DNA from: 66-474 sp044464225
GTDB lineage: Bacteria > Pseudomonadota > Gammaproteobacteria > Xanthomonadales > Rhodanobacteraceae
Assembly: GCA_044464225.1 (NCBI GenBank)
Contig: JBIQLN010000026.1
Span: 1 to 48,149 of the forward strand
DNA: 48,149 bases
Reading direction: 5' to 3'
The position numbers and the translations under genes were made by a program. The notes beneath the pieces are model-generated. The model searched no databases. It saw only the letters and a list, made by a program, of their open reading frames with translations, and was not told the origin of the DNA. Of this stretch, positions 32,879 to 41,845 are shown one piece after another; position 1 is the first letter of the stretch; every line of letters starts with the position of its first letter.

Positions 32879-34042
32879 TCAGCGCCCGCTCAGCGCATCG
32901 ACGATGTTGAGGCGCATCGCGCGCCACGCGGGCACCAGGCCCACGACCAGGCCGATCACGATCATCAGGCCGATCCCGAGCGCCCACGTCTGTCCCGCAA
33001 CGCCGTGGATCGGCACCATGCCGCCGCTGGCGGCGGCCATGCCGGGCACGATCAGCGCCACCAGGCCCAATCCGATCAGGCCGCCGAACAACAGCATCAG
33101 CACGCCCTCGCTAAGCACCATCGCCAGCACGGCGCGTCCCGAAAAGCCGATCGTCTTCAGCACCGCGAGTTCCGACGTGCGTTCGCGCACCGCCTGCATC
33201 ATGGTGTTGCCGGTCAACAGCAGCAGTGTGAAGAACACCGCGCCCATGATCGCCGCCACCACGAAGCCGATGTTGATCAACTGCTTGATGAAGGATGCCT
33301 GGAAGGCCTGTTCGGTTTGCGTGCGGGTTTCGTGGTCGGAATTGGCGGACAGCGCATCGATGGCCTTGGCTACCGCATCGGCGTGCGCCGGATCGACCAC
33401 CTTCACGACGTACCAATGCACCTGGCCGGAACCGAAACCGCTGTTTTCGTCGAAGTACTTCCAGTGGAACATCAGCGTCTGTTCGTTGCCGGCATCCTTC
33501 TTGTCCTTCGCGTGGAAGATGCCGGTGATGTCGAACGTCCAGGTATTGTTGCCGCTGGACTTGGACGGCCAGATCGTGGACTGCAGCGGGATCTTGTCGC
33601 CGATCTTCCAGCCGAAGCGCTTGGCCAGCGCGGCCCCCACGATCGCGCCGGTGCGGGTGCGGTCCCATGCTGCGCGCTGGTCGGCCGGCAGCACGATCTC
33701 GGGATAAAGATCGAGATAGTTGGGGCTGACCGCAAAGCTGAAGATCTGGTTCTTCGGATCCTGGTACACGCCGGCAAACCAGTTGGCGGAAGCGACCGAA
33801 CTCACGCCCGGCACGTTGGCGATGCGCGCGCCGAGGTTCTCCGGCAACGCCTGCTGCATCGACATCCTCGAAGTGACGACGAGGCGGCCCGCGCCGGCCA
33901 CGTTGTTGCCCGCGGTAAACGCCACGCGCACCGAATCGAGCAGCCCGAACAGCAGGAACGCCGCGATGATCGACACCAGCGTGAGGATGGTGCGGGTCTT
34001 GCGCCGGAACAGCGCACTCCAGACCAGATGGAAATATTTCAT
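32879..34042 (-). CDS. ABC efflux permease, MacB/FtsX type (1)
   Basis: A 387-residue permease with one N-terminal helix (TILTLVSIIAAFLLFGLLDSV, about 18-38), a periplasmic domain of about 200 residues, and three C-terminal helices (FVVAAIMGAVFFTLLLLTG; EGVLMLLFGGLIGLGLVALI; GIGLMIVIGLVVGLVPAW). The RTSELAVLKTIGFSG coupling loop is typical of FtsX permeases. It differs from the 435-residue partner in length and periplasmic sequence, so the transporter is probably a heterodimer of permeases. Confidence 0.9.
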   Translation of the reverse strand: MKYFHLVWSALFRRKTRTILTLVSIIAAFLLFGLLDSVRVAFTAGNNVAGAGRLVVTSRMSMQQALPENLGARIANVPGVSSVASANWFAGVYQDPKNQIFSFAVSPNYLDLYPEIVLPADQRAAWDRTRTGAIVGAALAKRFGWKIGDKIPLQSTIWPSKSSGNNTWTFDITGIFHAKDKKDAGNEQTLMFHWKYFDENSGFGSGQVHWYVVKVVDPAHADAVAKAIDALSANSDHETRTQTEQAFQASFIKQLINIGFVVAAIMGAVFFTLLLLTGNTMMQAVRERTSELAVLKTIGFSGRAVLAMVLSEGVLMLLFGGLIGLGLVALIVPGMAAASGGMVPIHGVAGQTWALGIGLMIVIGLVVGLVPAWRAMRLNIVDALSGR

Positions 34043-34057
34043 GGCGTAGCCTCCCGC

Positions 34058-34798
34058 TCAGGCCGTGCGCTGCTGCTCGACGAGCGTGCCTTTGTCGAGG
34101 TGCAAGGTATGCGAGGCGTATTCGGCAGCCTTCGGATCGTGGGTAACCATCACGATGGTCTTGCCGTGCTCGCGATTGAGGCGCTGCAGCAGCGTCAGTA
34201 CTTCTTCAGCCGATTGCCGATCGAGGTCGCCGGTCGGCTCGTCACACACCAGCAACGTCGGATCGGACACGATCGCGCGCGCGATGGCGACGCGCTGCTG
34301 CTGGCCACCGGAAAGTTCGTTCGGCTTGTGCGAGGCGCGATCGGCAAGCCCCACCAGTTGCAGCGCGATGCCCGCGTTCTTCTTGCGCTGCGAAGCGGAA
34401 AGCCTGGTGAGCAACAGCGGCAGCTCGACATTCTTCTGCGCGGTCAGGGCCGGCATCAGGTTGTAGAACTGGAACACGAAACCGACGTTGCCGGCGCGCC
34501 AGCGCGCGAGCTGGTTCTCGCCCATCTTGTCGATGCGTTTGCCGTCGACCGTCAGGCTGCCGTCCGACGGCGAATCGAGCCCGCCGATCAGGTTGAGCAA
34601 GGTGGTCTTGCCCGAACCCGACGGCCCCATCAGCGCGAAGAAATCGCCGCGGGCGATGTCGAGGTCGATGTGATGCAGCACTTCGAGCTTCTGCTTGCCG
34701 CGCGTGTAGGTCTTGGACAGGCCACGGATCTCGACCAGCGGCTGCTTGTCACCCGTAATCTGGTTGCCATCCTGCATTTCCGCCACTGCTGTGTTCAT
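34058..34798 (-). CDS. ABC efflux ATP-binding protein (MacB/LolD type)
   Basis: A 246-residue ATPase with Walker A GPSGSGKT, Q-loop FVFQFYNLMPALTA, signature LSGGQQQR, Walker B LLVCDEPTGDLD and the switch His in MVTHD. The TGDLD end of Walker B and the STNS-like context suit the MacB/LolD/FtsE class. An AGGAG box lies eight bases before the ATG. It sits upstream of two permease genes and downstream of the adaptor, separated from the latter by an inverted repeat. Confidence 0.93.
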   Translation of the reverse strand: MNTAVAEMQDGNQITGDKQPLVEIRGLSKTYTRGKQKLEVLHHIDLDIARGDFFALMGPSGSGKTTLLNLIGGLDSPSDGSLTVDGKRIDKMGENQLARWRAGNVGFVFQFYNLMPALTAQKNVELPLLLTRLSASQRKKNAGIALQLVGLADRASHKPNELSGGQQQRVAIARAIVSDPTLLVCDEPTGDLDRQSAEEVLTLLQRLNREHGKTIVMVTHDPKAAEYASHTLHLDKGTLVEQQRTA

Positions 34799-34826
34799 CG
34801 GATCGTCTCCTGTTTCGCCTGTTCTT

Positions 34827-34885
34827 CCGCAGGAGCGTGCCTGCGCGCGACCGTGCCCGCATCGCGCGCAGGCGCGCTCCTACGG
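34827..34885. repeat. REP-type palindrome between adaptor and ATPase genes
   Basis: Arms CCGCAGGAGCGTGCCTGCGCGCGA (34827-34850 in part) and the inverse TCGCGCGCAGGCGCGCTCCTACGG (34862-34885 in part) match at 22 of 24 positions with an 11-base loop. This GTAGGAGCG-type unit resembles known proteobacterial REPs. It sits in the operon after the adaptor stop and may end or stabilise part of the transcripts. Confidence 0.8.
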
Positions 34886-34887
34886 CG

Positions 34888-36129
34888 TCAATCACCACTT
34901 GCGGCTTTCACCTGCACCTTCTCGCCATCCTTCAAATCCGCGGGCGGCGTGGTGACGATCTCCGTACCCGCGCCCAGGCCCTGCAAAACCTGCTTCATGT
35001 CGGAGAAATCCGCGCCCGCGCTGATCGTCGTCTGCTCGGCGCGGCCATCCTTCACCACGAACACCACGTCCTTGCCCCCGCGCTTCACCACGGCCGATTT
35101 CGGCACCAGCACGCCGGGCAGCGGCTGCTGGTCCTCGCCGCCCTTTTCGAGGAACGACACCCGCACGCCCATCTCGGGCAGGATGCGCGGATCCTTCTTG
35201 TCCAGCGCGATGCGGACCTTCACCGTGGCCTTGCTGCGGTCGGCGCTGGGAATGATCGCGATCACGTGCGCGGGAATCTTCCAGTCGGGATAGGCATCGA
35301 GGATCGCCTCGACCGGCATGCCGGGCTTCACGCGGCTGATGTAGGCCTCGTTGACATCGACATCCACTTCCAGCGAATTCATGTCCACGATCGTGGCAAG
35401 TCCGCCCGCGATACCGCCGCCGCCCGCAGTGTACGGCGACACGATTTCCCCTACCTCCGCGCCCTTGGCGGTCACCACGCCCGCGAACGGCGCCCGGACC
35501 ACCGTGAAATCCAGGTTGACCTGGGCAGCCCGCACCTGGTCACTGGCCGCCTTGGCTTGCGTGATCGCAACATCGAGCGCGGCAGCGTCGGTGGCGACCT
35601 GGGTATTGGCCTGTTCGGCGGCCTGCTTCGAAACGTAGCCGCGGTCGACCACGTCGTTCATGCGCGCAGCATTCGCGCGGTCCTGTTTCAGCACCGCACG
35701 TGCCTTCGCGACCGAGGCCTGCGCGGCGGCATATTGCGCCTTGGCCGAGTCGAGCTGCGCCTGGTAGGCGGTGGGGTCGAGCCGCGCCAGGATTTGCCCC
35801 TGCTGGACATGTGCGCCTTCGTCGACCGAGACCTCCGTCAGCGTGCCGATGATCTGGGCCGAAATCGTGGCTTGCCGGCGCGCGACCACGTAGCCCGTCG
35901 CCTGCAGCACGGCGGCGTCGTCGCTGGAGGCGGCTGCCACCGCCGTCGTGGTCTCGACCGGCGTGGCCTGTCCGCGCAGCACGAACGCCGCGGCCGCGCC
36001 CGCGATGACCAGCACCACCACGACGATGCCGATGATCCACGGCCAACGCGGACGCGATTCATCGTCGTCGCGCTGGGCGCGATCGATGCGCAATTGGTGC
36101 AGAAGATCGCCGGATCGTTCGTCGCTCAC
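34888..36129 (-). CDS. Efflux periplasmic adaptor (HlyD/MacA family)
   Basis: Membrane-fusion protein linking the inner-membrane ABC transporter to an outer-membrane channel. The 413-residue protein has a cytoplasmic N-tail, one membrane anchor (about 31-52, PWIIGIVVVVLVIAGAAAAFVL), a lipoyl/beta-hairpin domain split by a long alpha-helical hairpin (about 100-215, including QAQLDSAKAQYAAAQASVAKARAVL), then beta-barrel and membrane-proximal domains. The start is GTG at 36129 (VSDERSGDLLHQL) with GGGGA seven bases upstream; a GTG at 36147 lacks a ribosome site. No outer-membrane channel gene is adjacent, so a TolC elsewhere is likely. Confidence 0.88.
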   Translation of the reverse strand: MSDERSGDLLHQLRIDRAQRDDDESRPRWPWIIGIVVVVLVIAGAAAAFVLRGQATPVETTTAVAAASSDDAAVLQATGYVVARRQATISAQIIGTLTEVSVDEGAHVQQGQILARLDPTAYQAQLDSAKAQYAAAQASVAKARAVLKQDRANAARMNDVVDRGYVSKQAAEQANTQVATDAAALDVAITQAKAASDQVRAAQVNLDFTVVRAPFAGVVTAKGAEVGEIVSPYTAGGGGIAGGLATIVDMNSLEVDVDVNEAYISRVKPGMPVEAILDAYPDWKIPAHVIAIIPSADRSKATVKVRIALDKKDPRILPEMGVRVSFLEKGGEDQQPLPGVLVPKSAVVKRGGKDVVFVVKDGRAEQTTISAGADFSDMKQVLQGLGAGTEIVTTPPADLKDGEKVQVKAASGD

Positions 36130-36308
36130 CCTCGGGTCCCCATCCACGTCAGCGGTCGCGCAAGTCTGCCACAGCTTGGCGGGTGATTAACGACTGGGCC
36201 ACTCGCCGCCATCAAGCATTGTGGCTGACAGGTGTCATTCCGGCCGGATACGGGCAACACATGGGGCGCTCCTCCTACAATTTCGCATCCCACCGCGAGA
36301 TGAAGCCG

Positions 36309-36998
36309 ATGCCATTCTTGTTCGATGCTCCCGCCATTCCATCGCTGCCCATCCAGGGCAGCGATGCCGGATTTCCCGTGCGCCGCATCTACTGCATCGG
36401 GCGCAACTACGCCGACCACGCGAAGGAGATGGGCGCGCAGACGGTGAGTCGCGCCAATCCCGTGTTTTTCATGAAGCCTGCCGACGCGATCGTGGCAGGT
36501 GGCGGCGACGTGCCGTATCCATCGGTGACGCGGGAGCTGCACCACGAAGTGGAAATGGTCGTGGCGCTGGCAAGCGGTGGGCGTGACATCGGCGCCGAAC
36601 GTGCGCTCGAGTGCGTGTTCGGTTACGGGGTGGGTCTCGACCTGACCCGGCGCGATCTGCAGACCGCGATGAAGGCGAAGGGCTTGCCATGGGATGTCGC
36701 CAAGGGCTTCGATGCTTCCGCGCCGTTGTCGTCATTGCGCCCCGCAAGCGTCATCGGGCATCCCACGCACGCACGCCTGTCGCTGACCGTCAATGGCGAC
36801 ATGCGCCAGGACACCGACATCGCGGACATGATTTTTCCGGTCGCGGAAATCATCGCCGGGTTGTCGAACCTGTTTGAACTGAAACCCGGCGACCTGATCT
36901 TCACCGGCACCCCGGCCGGCGTGGGTCCGCTCGCACGCGGCGACCGGTTTGTGGCGGAACTCGAAGGCGTGGCGCGCCTGGAAGGCCGCATCGCCTGA
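36309..36998 (+). CDS. Fumarylacetoacetate hydrolase-family protein
   Basis: A 229-residue FAH-fold protein without the extra N-terminal domain seen in the fahA product. It has YCIGRNYADHAKEMG, the metal-ligand segment ELHHEVEMVVALASGG, the FGYGVGLDLTRRDLQ stretch and the GDLIFTGTPAGVGPL closure. Members of this short group act as acylpyruvases, oxaloacetate decarboxylases or fumarylpyruvate hydrolases, so the substrate is unknown. Two ATGs nine bases apart (36300, 36309) are possible; GAG eight bases before the second favours it. It is divergent from the efflux operon. Confidence 0.85.
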   Translation: MPFLFDAPAIPSLPIQGSDAGFPVRRIYCIGRNYADHAKEMGAQTVSRANPVFFMKPADAIVAGGGDVPYPSVTRELHHEVEMVVALASGGRDIGAERALECVFGYGVGLDLTRRDLQTAMKAKGLPWDVAKGFDASAPLSSLRPASVIGHPTHARLSLTVNGDMRQDTDIADMIFPVAEIIAGLSNLFELKPGDLIFTGTPAGVGPLARGDRFVAELEGVARLEGRIA

Positions 36999-37094
36999 AC
37001 CTCAGGCAGGTTGCGCGCGCCGCGCGGCAGTGCCTAAATGGGCCTGCCGCTCCACGGCAGGTTTCCCGATCACCTTCCACGAAAGGAGAACGCT

Positions 37095-37496
37095 ATGAGC
37101 TTCGCGAAAGACTTCAAGGCTTTCATCATGCGCGGCAACGTGGTCGACCTGGCAGTCGCGGTGGTGATCGGTGGCGCGTTCGGCAAGATCGTCACCTCGC
37201 TCGTCAATGACATCATCATGCCGCCGATCGGCATCCTGATCGGCGGGATCGACTTCTCGAAACTGAAGCTGATCATCCAGAACTCGCCCGACCCGAAGAA
37301 GGTGGTTTCGATCAACTACGGCGCTTTCATCAACACCATCATCACCTTCCTGATCATCGCGCTCGCGATTTTCGTGGTCATCAGGCTCCTGCAAAGGGTG
37401 CAACCGAAGAAGGCCGATGCACCGCCGCCCGCGCCGACCCCCGAAGTCACCCTGCTCACCGAGATCCGCGACCTGTTGAAGCAGCCGTCGCGCTAG
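37095..37496 (+). CDS. mscL: Large-conductance mechanosensitive channel MscL
   Basis: Homopentameric inner-membrane channel opened by membrane tension during hypo-osmotic shock. The 133-residue protein has the amphipathic N-terminus SFAKDFKAFIMRGNVVDLAVAVVIGGAFGKIVTSLV (helix 1, pore-lining), a periplasmic loop, helix 2 (FINTIITFLIIALAIFVVIRLL, about 75-96) and a cytoplasmic helix (TLLTEIRDLLKQ). Length is normal. A strong AAAGGAG box precedes the ATG. Confidence 0.97.
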   Translation: MSFAKDFKAFIMRGNVVDLAVAVVIGGAFGKIVTSLVNDIIMPPIGILIGGIDFSKLKLIIQNSPDPKKVVSINYGAFINTIITFLIIALAIFVVIRLLQRVQPKKADAPPPAPTPEVTLLTEIRDLLKQPSR

Positions 37497-37553
37497 CCCG
37501 CCTGCTGCACGCTGCTTCCCCGAAAGGAAAGGCTTGCGATCGCCGCGGTTGCC

Positions 37554-38096
37554 GTGACCCTCGAGATCCTCCAAACCGACATCACAACGTTGCGCGTCGA
37601 TGCGATCGTCAACGCGGCGAACGAATCGCTGCTCGGCGGCGGCGGGGTGGACGGCGCCATCCATCGCGCCGCGGGACCGCGCCTGCTGGAAGCGTGCCGC
37701 GCGATCCCGGAAGCAAGCCGCGGCGTACGCTGCCCGACGGGCGAAGCGCGCATCACGCCCGGATTCGAGTTGCCGGCACAGTACGTGATCCACACGGTGG
37801 GACCGGTGTGGCACGGCGGCGATCAGGGCGAGCCCGACCTGCTCTCGGCCTGCCATCGCAACGCGTTGGCGCTGGCGCGTGAACACGGCGTCGACAGCGT
37901 CGCGTTTCCCGCGATCAGTTGCGGCGTGTACGGCTATCCGCGCGACGCCGCTGCCGCGATCGCGTTGACGGTGCTCGCGGAAGTACGTCATCACACGCGC
38001 ACACCGCACCGCATCGTGCTGTGCGCGTTCGATCGCGGCATGGCCGAGGCATGGCGAAGCGCGGCCGAACGTTTGCACATCGACATTGCTGCGTAG
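37554..38096 (+). CDS. Macro-domain protein (O-acetyl-ADP-ribose deacetylase-like)
   Basis: A 180-residue single macro domain. Signatures: QTDITTLRVDAIVNAANESLLGGGGVDGAIHRAAG (ADP-ribose-binding loop with NAANxxLxGGGGVDGAIH), VIHTVGPVW and the second loop FPAISCGVYGYP. These match YmdB/MacroD enzymes that remove ADP-ribose or hydrolyse O-acetyl-ADP-ribose. The start is GTG at 37554; a strong AAAGGAAAGG box lies about 21 bases upstream, farther than usual, so the exact start is uncertain. The stop TAG lies in the first bases of a REP-like hairpin. Confidence 0.9.
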   Translation: MTLEILQTDITTLRVDAIVNAANESLLGGGGVDGAIHRAAGPRLLEACRAIPEASRGVRCPTGEARITPGFELPAQYVIHTVGPVWHGGDQGEPDLLSACHRNALALAREHGVDSVAFPAISCGVYGYPRDAAAAIALTVLAEVRHHTRTPHRIVLCAFDRGMAEAWRSAAERLHIDIAA

Positions 38097-38127
38097 GTTG
38101 GGCTGAGCGTACGCGAAGCCCAACGCT
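38093..38127. repeat. REP-like hairpin (GTAGGTTGGGCT...AGCCCAAC)
   Basis: Stem GTTGGGCT (38097-38104) pairs with AGCCCAAC (38117-38124) around a loop that is itself partly palindromic (GCGTACGC). It is a single unit of the family found head-to-head at 3665-3735. It lies between the convergent macro-domain gene and batD; its GTAG supplies the macro-gene stop codon. Confidence 0.8.
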
Positions 38128-38135
38128 AAGCCACG

Positions 38136-39962
38136 TCACCGCGACGGGTACAACGGCGGCAGATCCGCATCCTGGTCACGCGCAGGCTTGTCGTCACTGC
38201 GCCACGCGAAGCCTTTCGCGAACGCCTCCGCCACCGCGCCACATGCAGGCGACGGATCCCCGCCCTGCCACCGCGCGCGCTGCAACGCGTCCAGCGCGTC
38301 GCGTTGCCCTGCATCGGACAGTGCGTCGCGCACCTGGCTCAGATGCGAGACGCCCGGACGCGAGGCGCGTGCCCATTCCAGCAGCGCATGTTCACAGGCC
38401 GCCGCATCGGCCGCACGCGCCGCATCCAGCGCCTGACGCCGCAATGCGCGTGCATCCGATCGTGTCGCGGGCGCTGCCGCCTCGGCGCCCGGCATCGATG
38501 TCTCCGGCGTCGTTGTCGACAGCACGGGATCGACCTTCGGCGTTCGCGGGGACTGTCGCGCACCGCGCCGTTGCCGCCAGAGCCACGCCGTGAAGATCGC
38601 GATCGCAAGCAGCCACAACGCCAGGCTGGCCAACGCAACCATGCGCCAGAGGTCGGTCGTATCCGTCGCCCGCGCCGCACCTGCCACCGCAGGCGTCGCA
38701 CCTTGCGGGCTGGAACTGCCAGCGGCACTGGGCGGCGCTGAAACACTCGTCGCATTGGCCGCCGCACCCGAGACATGCAACGTGTGCGCAGGCACGCTGG
38801 CCTGTTCCGCACGTCCGCTCTCGACGTTCCACCAGTTCAGGGTGATGGCGGGAATCGTGAGGCTGCCGTTCCGTTGCGGCACGATCGCGAAGCTGCGGGT
38901 GCGCACGCCCTGCAGCCATTGGCCACTGTCGTCGGTCGAGTCCCGGGTCTGGTCGGGATAGATTTGCGCGCCCGCGATGGGCGGCAACTCCGGTTCCGGC
39001 AGGGCGTCGGCAGGTTGTCCGCTGGCGCTGATGCTCAACGTGAGCGTCAGCGGGGTGCCGGCATCCACTTCGCCATTGGGCGGCAAGCCGGTCAATGCCA
39101 GGTGGAGCGCACGTGCCGGCAGCCACGGCTTGCCTGCGCCGGCGGGGGCGACCCGCGCATTCATGTGGACGGTCGGTGCCGTCGCTTGCACGGGCGAACC
39201 CAGCCCCGGCATCTGCCCGTTCAAGATGGCATTGGGGTTGTTGAGCAACGCATTGGGGTTGTTGAACCATGTGCCGGGATTGCCGGCCGCAAGCCGCTGA
39301 CCCTGGAATTCGGGCCCATGTACCGTGATCGCTCCGCTGCGCTGCGGAATCAGCGCCCAACTGCGCTCGATCACCTTGTAGGCGTAGCCGTTGCGATTGG
39401 TCACGTAACGATGGTCGCGATCGAGTTTGACCAGGCGCGCGCCCTCGGCGCTCGGATCGCCCAGCGCGCCATCGACGCCCGGCAGGTAGAACAGCCGCAC
39501 GGTATAGACGGTTTGCTGCCCCACCCACGGGGAACTCGACAGCACGCTTGCCTCCATGAACACCGGGTCGCCCACCTTGCCCACGCCGCCGGCCGGCGCG
39601 GCACCGACCTGCAGCGTCAACGGTTGCGTTCTGGAGCCGCCCACGTCAAATGGCGGAATCGTGATCGTGCCCGCGTGCAACGGCTTCAGGGCGATGCCGA
39701 GTTGCGAAGTCGCTTCGGCCTTGCCGTTCGTGATCTGCACGCTGCTGGAGCGCGACGTGCCCAGCACCTGGAAGTCATTCTGCAGCGGCGACAAATCCGG
39801 CGTGCCGACCGATCCGCTGGCCTGGATGTTGAGCGTGACGGTATCGCCGAGGCTGACGTGCGTACGGTCGAGGAACGCGTGCACGGCACCTGCCGAGCCC
39901 GTCGCCGCGCACGCGAGCGGGGCCAGCAACAGCAGGAACACGATCCAGGCGTGACGCATCAT
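38136..39962 (-). CDS. batD: BatD-like protein
   Basis: Last gene of the Bat operon. The 608-residue protein begins with a signal peptide (MMRHAWIVFLLLLAPLACAATG), has a long periplasmic beta-rich region with VHAFLDRTHVSLGDTVTLNIQASG and repeated immunoglobulin-like domains, a short duplicated NNPNALLNNPNAILN stretch near residue 250, one membrane helix (about residues 450-470, LWRMVALASLALWLLAIAIFTAW) and a cytoplasmic C-terminal tail. Bat proteins were linked to aerotolerance and stress in Bacteroides and Leptospira; a precise activity is not known. Its ATG overlaps the batB-batC stop (ATGA). Confidence 0.87.
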   Translation of the reverse strand: MMRHAWIVFLLLLAPLACAATGSAGAVHAFLDRTHVSLGDTVTLNIQASGSVGTPDLSPLQNDFQVLGTSRSSSVQITNGKAEATSQLGIALKPLHAGTITIPPFDVGGSRTQPLTLQVGAAPAGGVGKVGDPVFMEASVLSSSPWVGQQTVYTVRLFYLPGVDGALGDPSAEGARLVKLDRDHRYVTNRNGYAYKVIERSWALIPQRSGAITVHGPEFQGQRLAAGNPGTWFNNPNALLNNPNAILNGQMPGLGSPVQATAPTVHMNARVAPAGAGKPWLPARALHLALTGLPPNGEVDAGTPLTLTLSISASGQPADALPEPELPPIAGAQIYPDQTRDSTDDSGQWLQGVRTRSFAIVPQRNGSLTIPAITLNWWNVESGRAEQASVPAHTLHVSGAAANATSVSAPPSAAGSSSPQGATPAVAGAARATDTTDLWRMVALASLALWLLAIAIFTAWLWRQRRGARQSPRTPKVDPVLSTTTPETSMPGAEAAAPATRSDARALRRQALDAARAADAAACEHALLEWARASRPGVSHLSQVRDALSDAGQRDALDALQRARWQGGDPSPACGAVAEAFAKGFAWRSDDKPARDQDADLPPLYPSR

Positions 39963-41845
39963 GGCTGGCGGTCCCCTTGTTGTTGGCCGTTGCGCTGCTC
40001 CCACTCCAGCCGGAACTTGCGCCGCAGCAACGCGCCGGGATCATCCGGCACCGCGCGCAACATCGCGCGCTGCTCGCCGTTGAAGCGTCCATCCTGCTCG
40101 GAGTCGTGCTGGCCCAGTGCGAATGCGCCACCCGTGTCCCCGCGCTTCCCGGTGGCGCGTTGCAGCTCCCGCGACAAAGCCTCCGAGGCGCGCCGGGCCT
40201 GTTCACGTTGCCTGGCATCTTCAGCGGGCGAGGCGCCGTCGCTGCCGGAAGGCTTGGCCGCCTGACCGCCGCTCCGTGGCGCCTTTTTCTGGCCGGACGC
40301 GTCATCCCCCTGCCCGGCGTTCGGCGACCCGGAATGCGCCGACGACGACGGTGGCTGCGCACCGGATTGCGAAGGGCCCTGGCCCTTGTTCGCATTCGAT
40401 TTCGAGTCCGGATCCTGCGAGGAGGACTGCTGGTCCCGTTGGTTTTGGTTGGTGCCTTTGCCGCCCTGCCCTTGTTGCGGCCCGGGCCGGGCATGGCGCT
40501 TCAGCCAGTCTTCGACGGTGTCCAGGTTGGCGCGTGCATCCGCAAATTCGGGATCACGCCGCAAGGCCTCCTTGTAGGCCGCGATGGCCTTCCCGTACTT
40601 GCCCTGCCTGGCCAGCGCATTTCCCAGGTTGTAGCGTGAACGCGCATCATCACCCTGGGCGAATGCCTTCGCTGCTTCGGCAAAATTGCCGGCACGATAA
40701 TCCGCCGCGCCCTTCATCGCCGGCGTGGCTGCCAGTTTTTGTGCCTGCACGGCGTCGCCATTTCGCAGCGCATGCAGCGCCCGCTGGTCGCGATTGGCGA
40801 ACAGGGATTCCAGGCTCGTTGCGTGCGCGGGCGGCACACCGATGGGCAGCAGACATACCGCCAGCAGCATCAACCAGCCACGCCGAAAGGCGCACGCGGC
40901 AAGCACCAGCAACACGGGCAGCAACCATACGCCCCCATCACGCCACAACTGCGCGTGTTCACCGCGGCTCGTGTGGCCGGCTTCGGTTCGGGGAACGGCC
41001 AGCGCCGTCACGCCGCGGCCGTCGGCTCCCAATGCGGCGTACCGCCCACCGCCCGCCTTCGCCACCGCGCGCAGCGCCGCGTCATCGCGTCGGGCCATCA
41101 GCGGTCCGTTCGCGCCATTGGCAAAGCCCCCACCCTGCCTCGGCACCGGCGCACCTTGCGGGGTGCCGATTCCCAGCACGTCGACGCGAATGCCTTGCGC
41201 GTGCGCATCGCGCGCGGCCGCGATCGCGGCCGCGTCGGCCGTGTCCGTGACCAGCACGATCTCGCCGCCCTCCACGTGTGATTGACGCAGCAGGCCGACA
41301 CTGCGCCTGATGCCGCTGGCCCCGTCGTTGCCGGGCACCGGCATCACATCCGGTTGCAGCACGCGCAAAAGATTCATGACGGTATGTTTGTCATCGGTCA
41401 GCGGCGCCACCGTGAACGCGGCGCCGGCGTAAGCGACCAGCGCCGTACGCGCATCGCCCGCGGCATCCAGCAGGTCGCGGACCGCGAAACGGGCGCGGGT
41501 CATGCGGTCGGGTTTCAGGTCCTCGGCGAGCATGTGGTCCGAGAGCGACAATGCGATCACGCGGGCCGCCCCGTTCACGTACAGCGGCGCCGCGATCTTC
41601 TGCCATGCCGGGCCAGCCAGCGCCGCCACGGTCACCGACCAGGCCAGCGCGACCAATGCCAGCGCCGCGCGCTTGCCGGCGCCACCGCCTCCGATCAGGT
41701 GCGGCAACAGCGCAGCGTCGGCCAAGCGGGCGAAGGCGGTGCGGCCGCCGCTGCGCGCCAACATCCAAAGGACCGCCGGGAGTGGCGCCAGCGCCAGCCA
41801 CCACCATGGCCGCAGGAAATGCAACGGGAACTCGACCGCGCTCAT
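39959..41845 (-). CDS. batB: BatB-BatC fusion: VWA domain plus TPR
   Basis: A 628-residue protein. Residues about 10-55 form a membrane segment pair, 85-290 a von Willebrand A domain, about 310-350 two further hydrophobic segments, then a TPR region (FAEAAKAFAQGD..., SRYNLGNALARQGKYGKAIAAYKEALRRDPEF, about 385-445) and a disordered Gln/Ser/Gly-rich tail with basic and acidic patches. The VWA MIDAS, normally DxSxS, reads ALSLSDHM at the first site, so the metal site is degenerate, unlike in batA. The TPR domain corresponds to separate BatC proteins in other bacteria. ATGA overlaps at both ends. Confidence 0.88.
   Translation of the reverse strand: MSAVEFPLHFLRPWWWLALAPLPAVLWMLARSGGRTAFARLADAALLPHLIGGGGAGKRAALALVALAWSVTVAALAGPAWQKIAAPLYVNGAARVIALSLSDHMLAEDLKPDRMTRARFAVRDLLDAAGDARTALVAYAGAAFTVAPLTDDKHTVMNLLRVLQPDVMPVPGNDGASGIRRSVGLLRQSHVEGGEIVLVTDTADAAAIAAARDAHAQGIRVDVLGIGTPQGAPVPRQGGGFANGANGPLMARRDDAALRAVAKAGGGRYAALGADGRGVTALAVPRTEAGHTSRGEHAQLWRDGGVWLLPVLLVLAACAFRRGWLMLLAVCLLPIGVPPAHATSLESLFANRDQRALHALRNGDAVQAQKLAATPAMKGAADYRAGNFAEAAKAFAQGDDARSRYNLGNALARQGKYGKAIAAYKEALRRDPEFADARANLDTVEDWLKRHARPGPQQGQGGKGTNQNQRDQQSSSQDPDSKSNANKGQGPSQSGAQPPSSSAHSGSPNAGQGDDASGQKKAPRSGGQAAKPSGSDGASPAEDARQREQARRASEALSRELQRATGKRGDTGGAFALGQHDSEQDGRFNGEQRAMLRAVPDDPGALLRRKFRLEWEQRNGQQQGDRQP

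Noticed and set aside
32006..35293. Plus-strand open frame of 1095 codons opposite the efflux operon
   Set aside because: The opposite strand encodes four recognisable ABC-transporter proteins. This frame has no domain, is His/Arg/Gln-rich and has no ribosome site.
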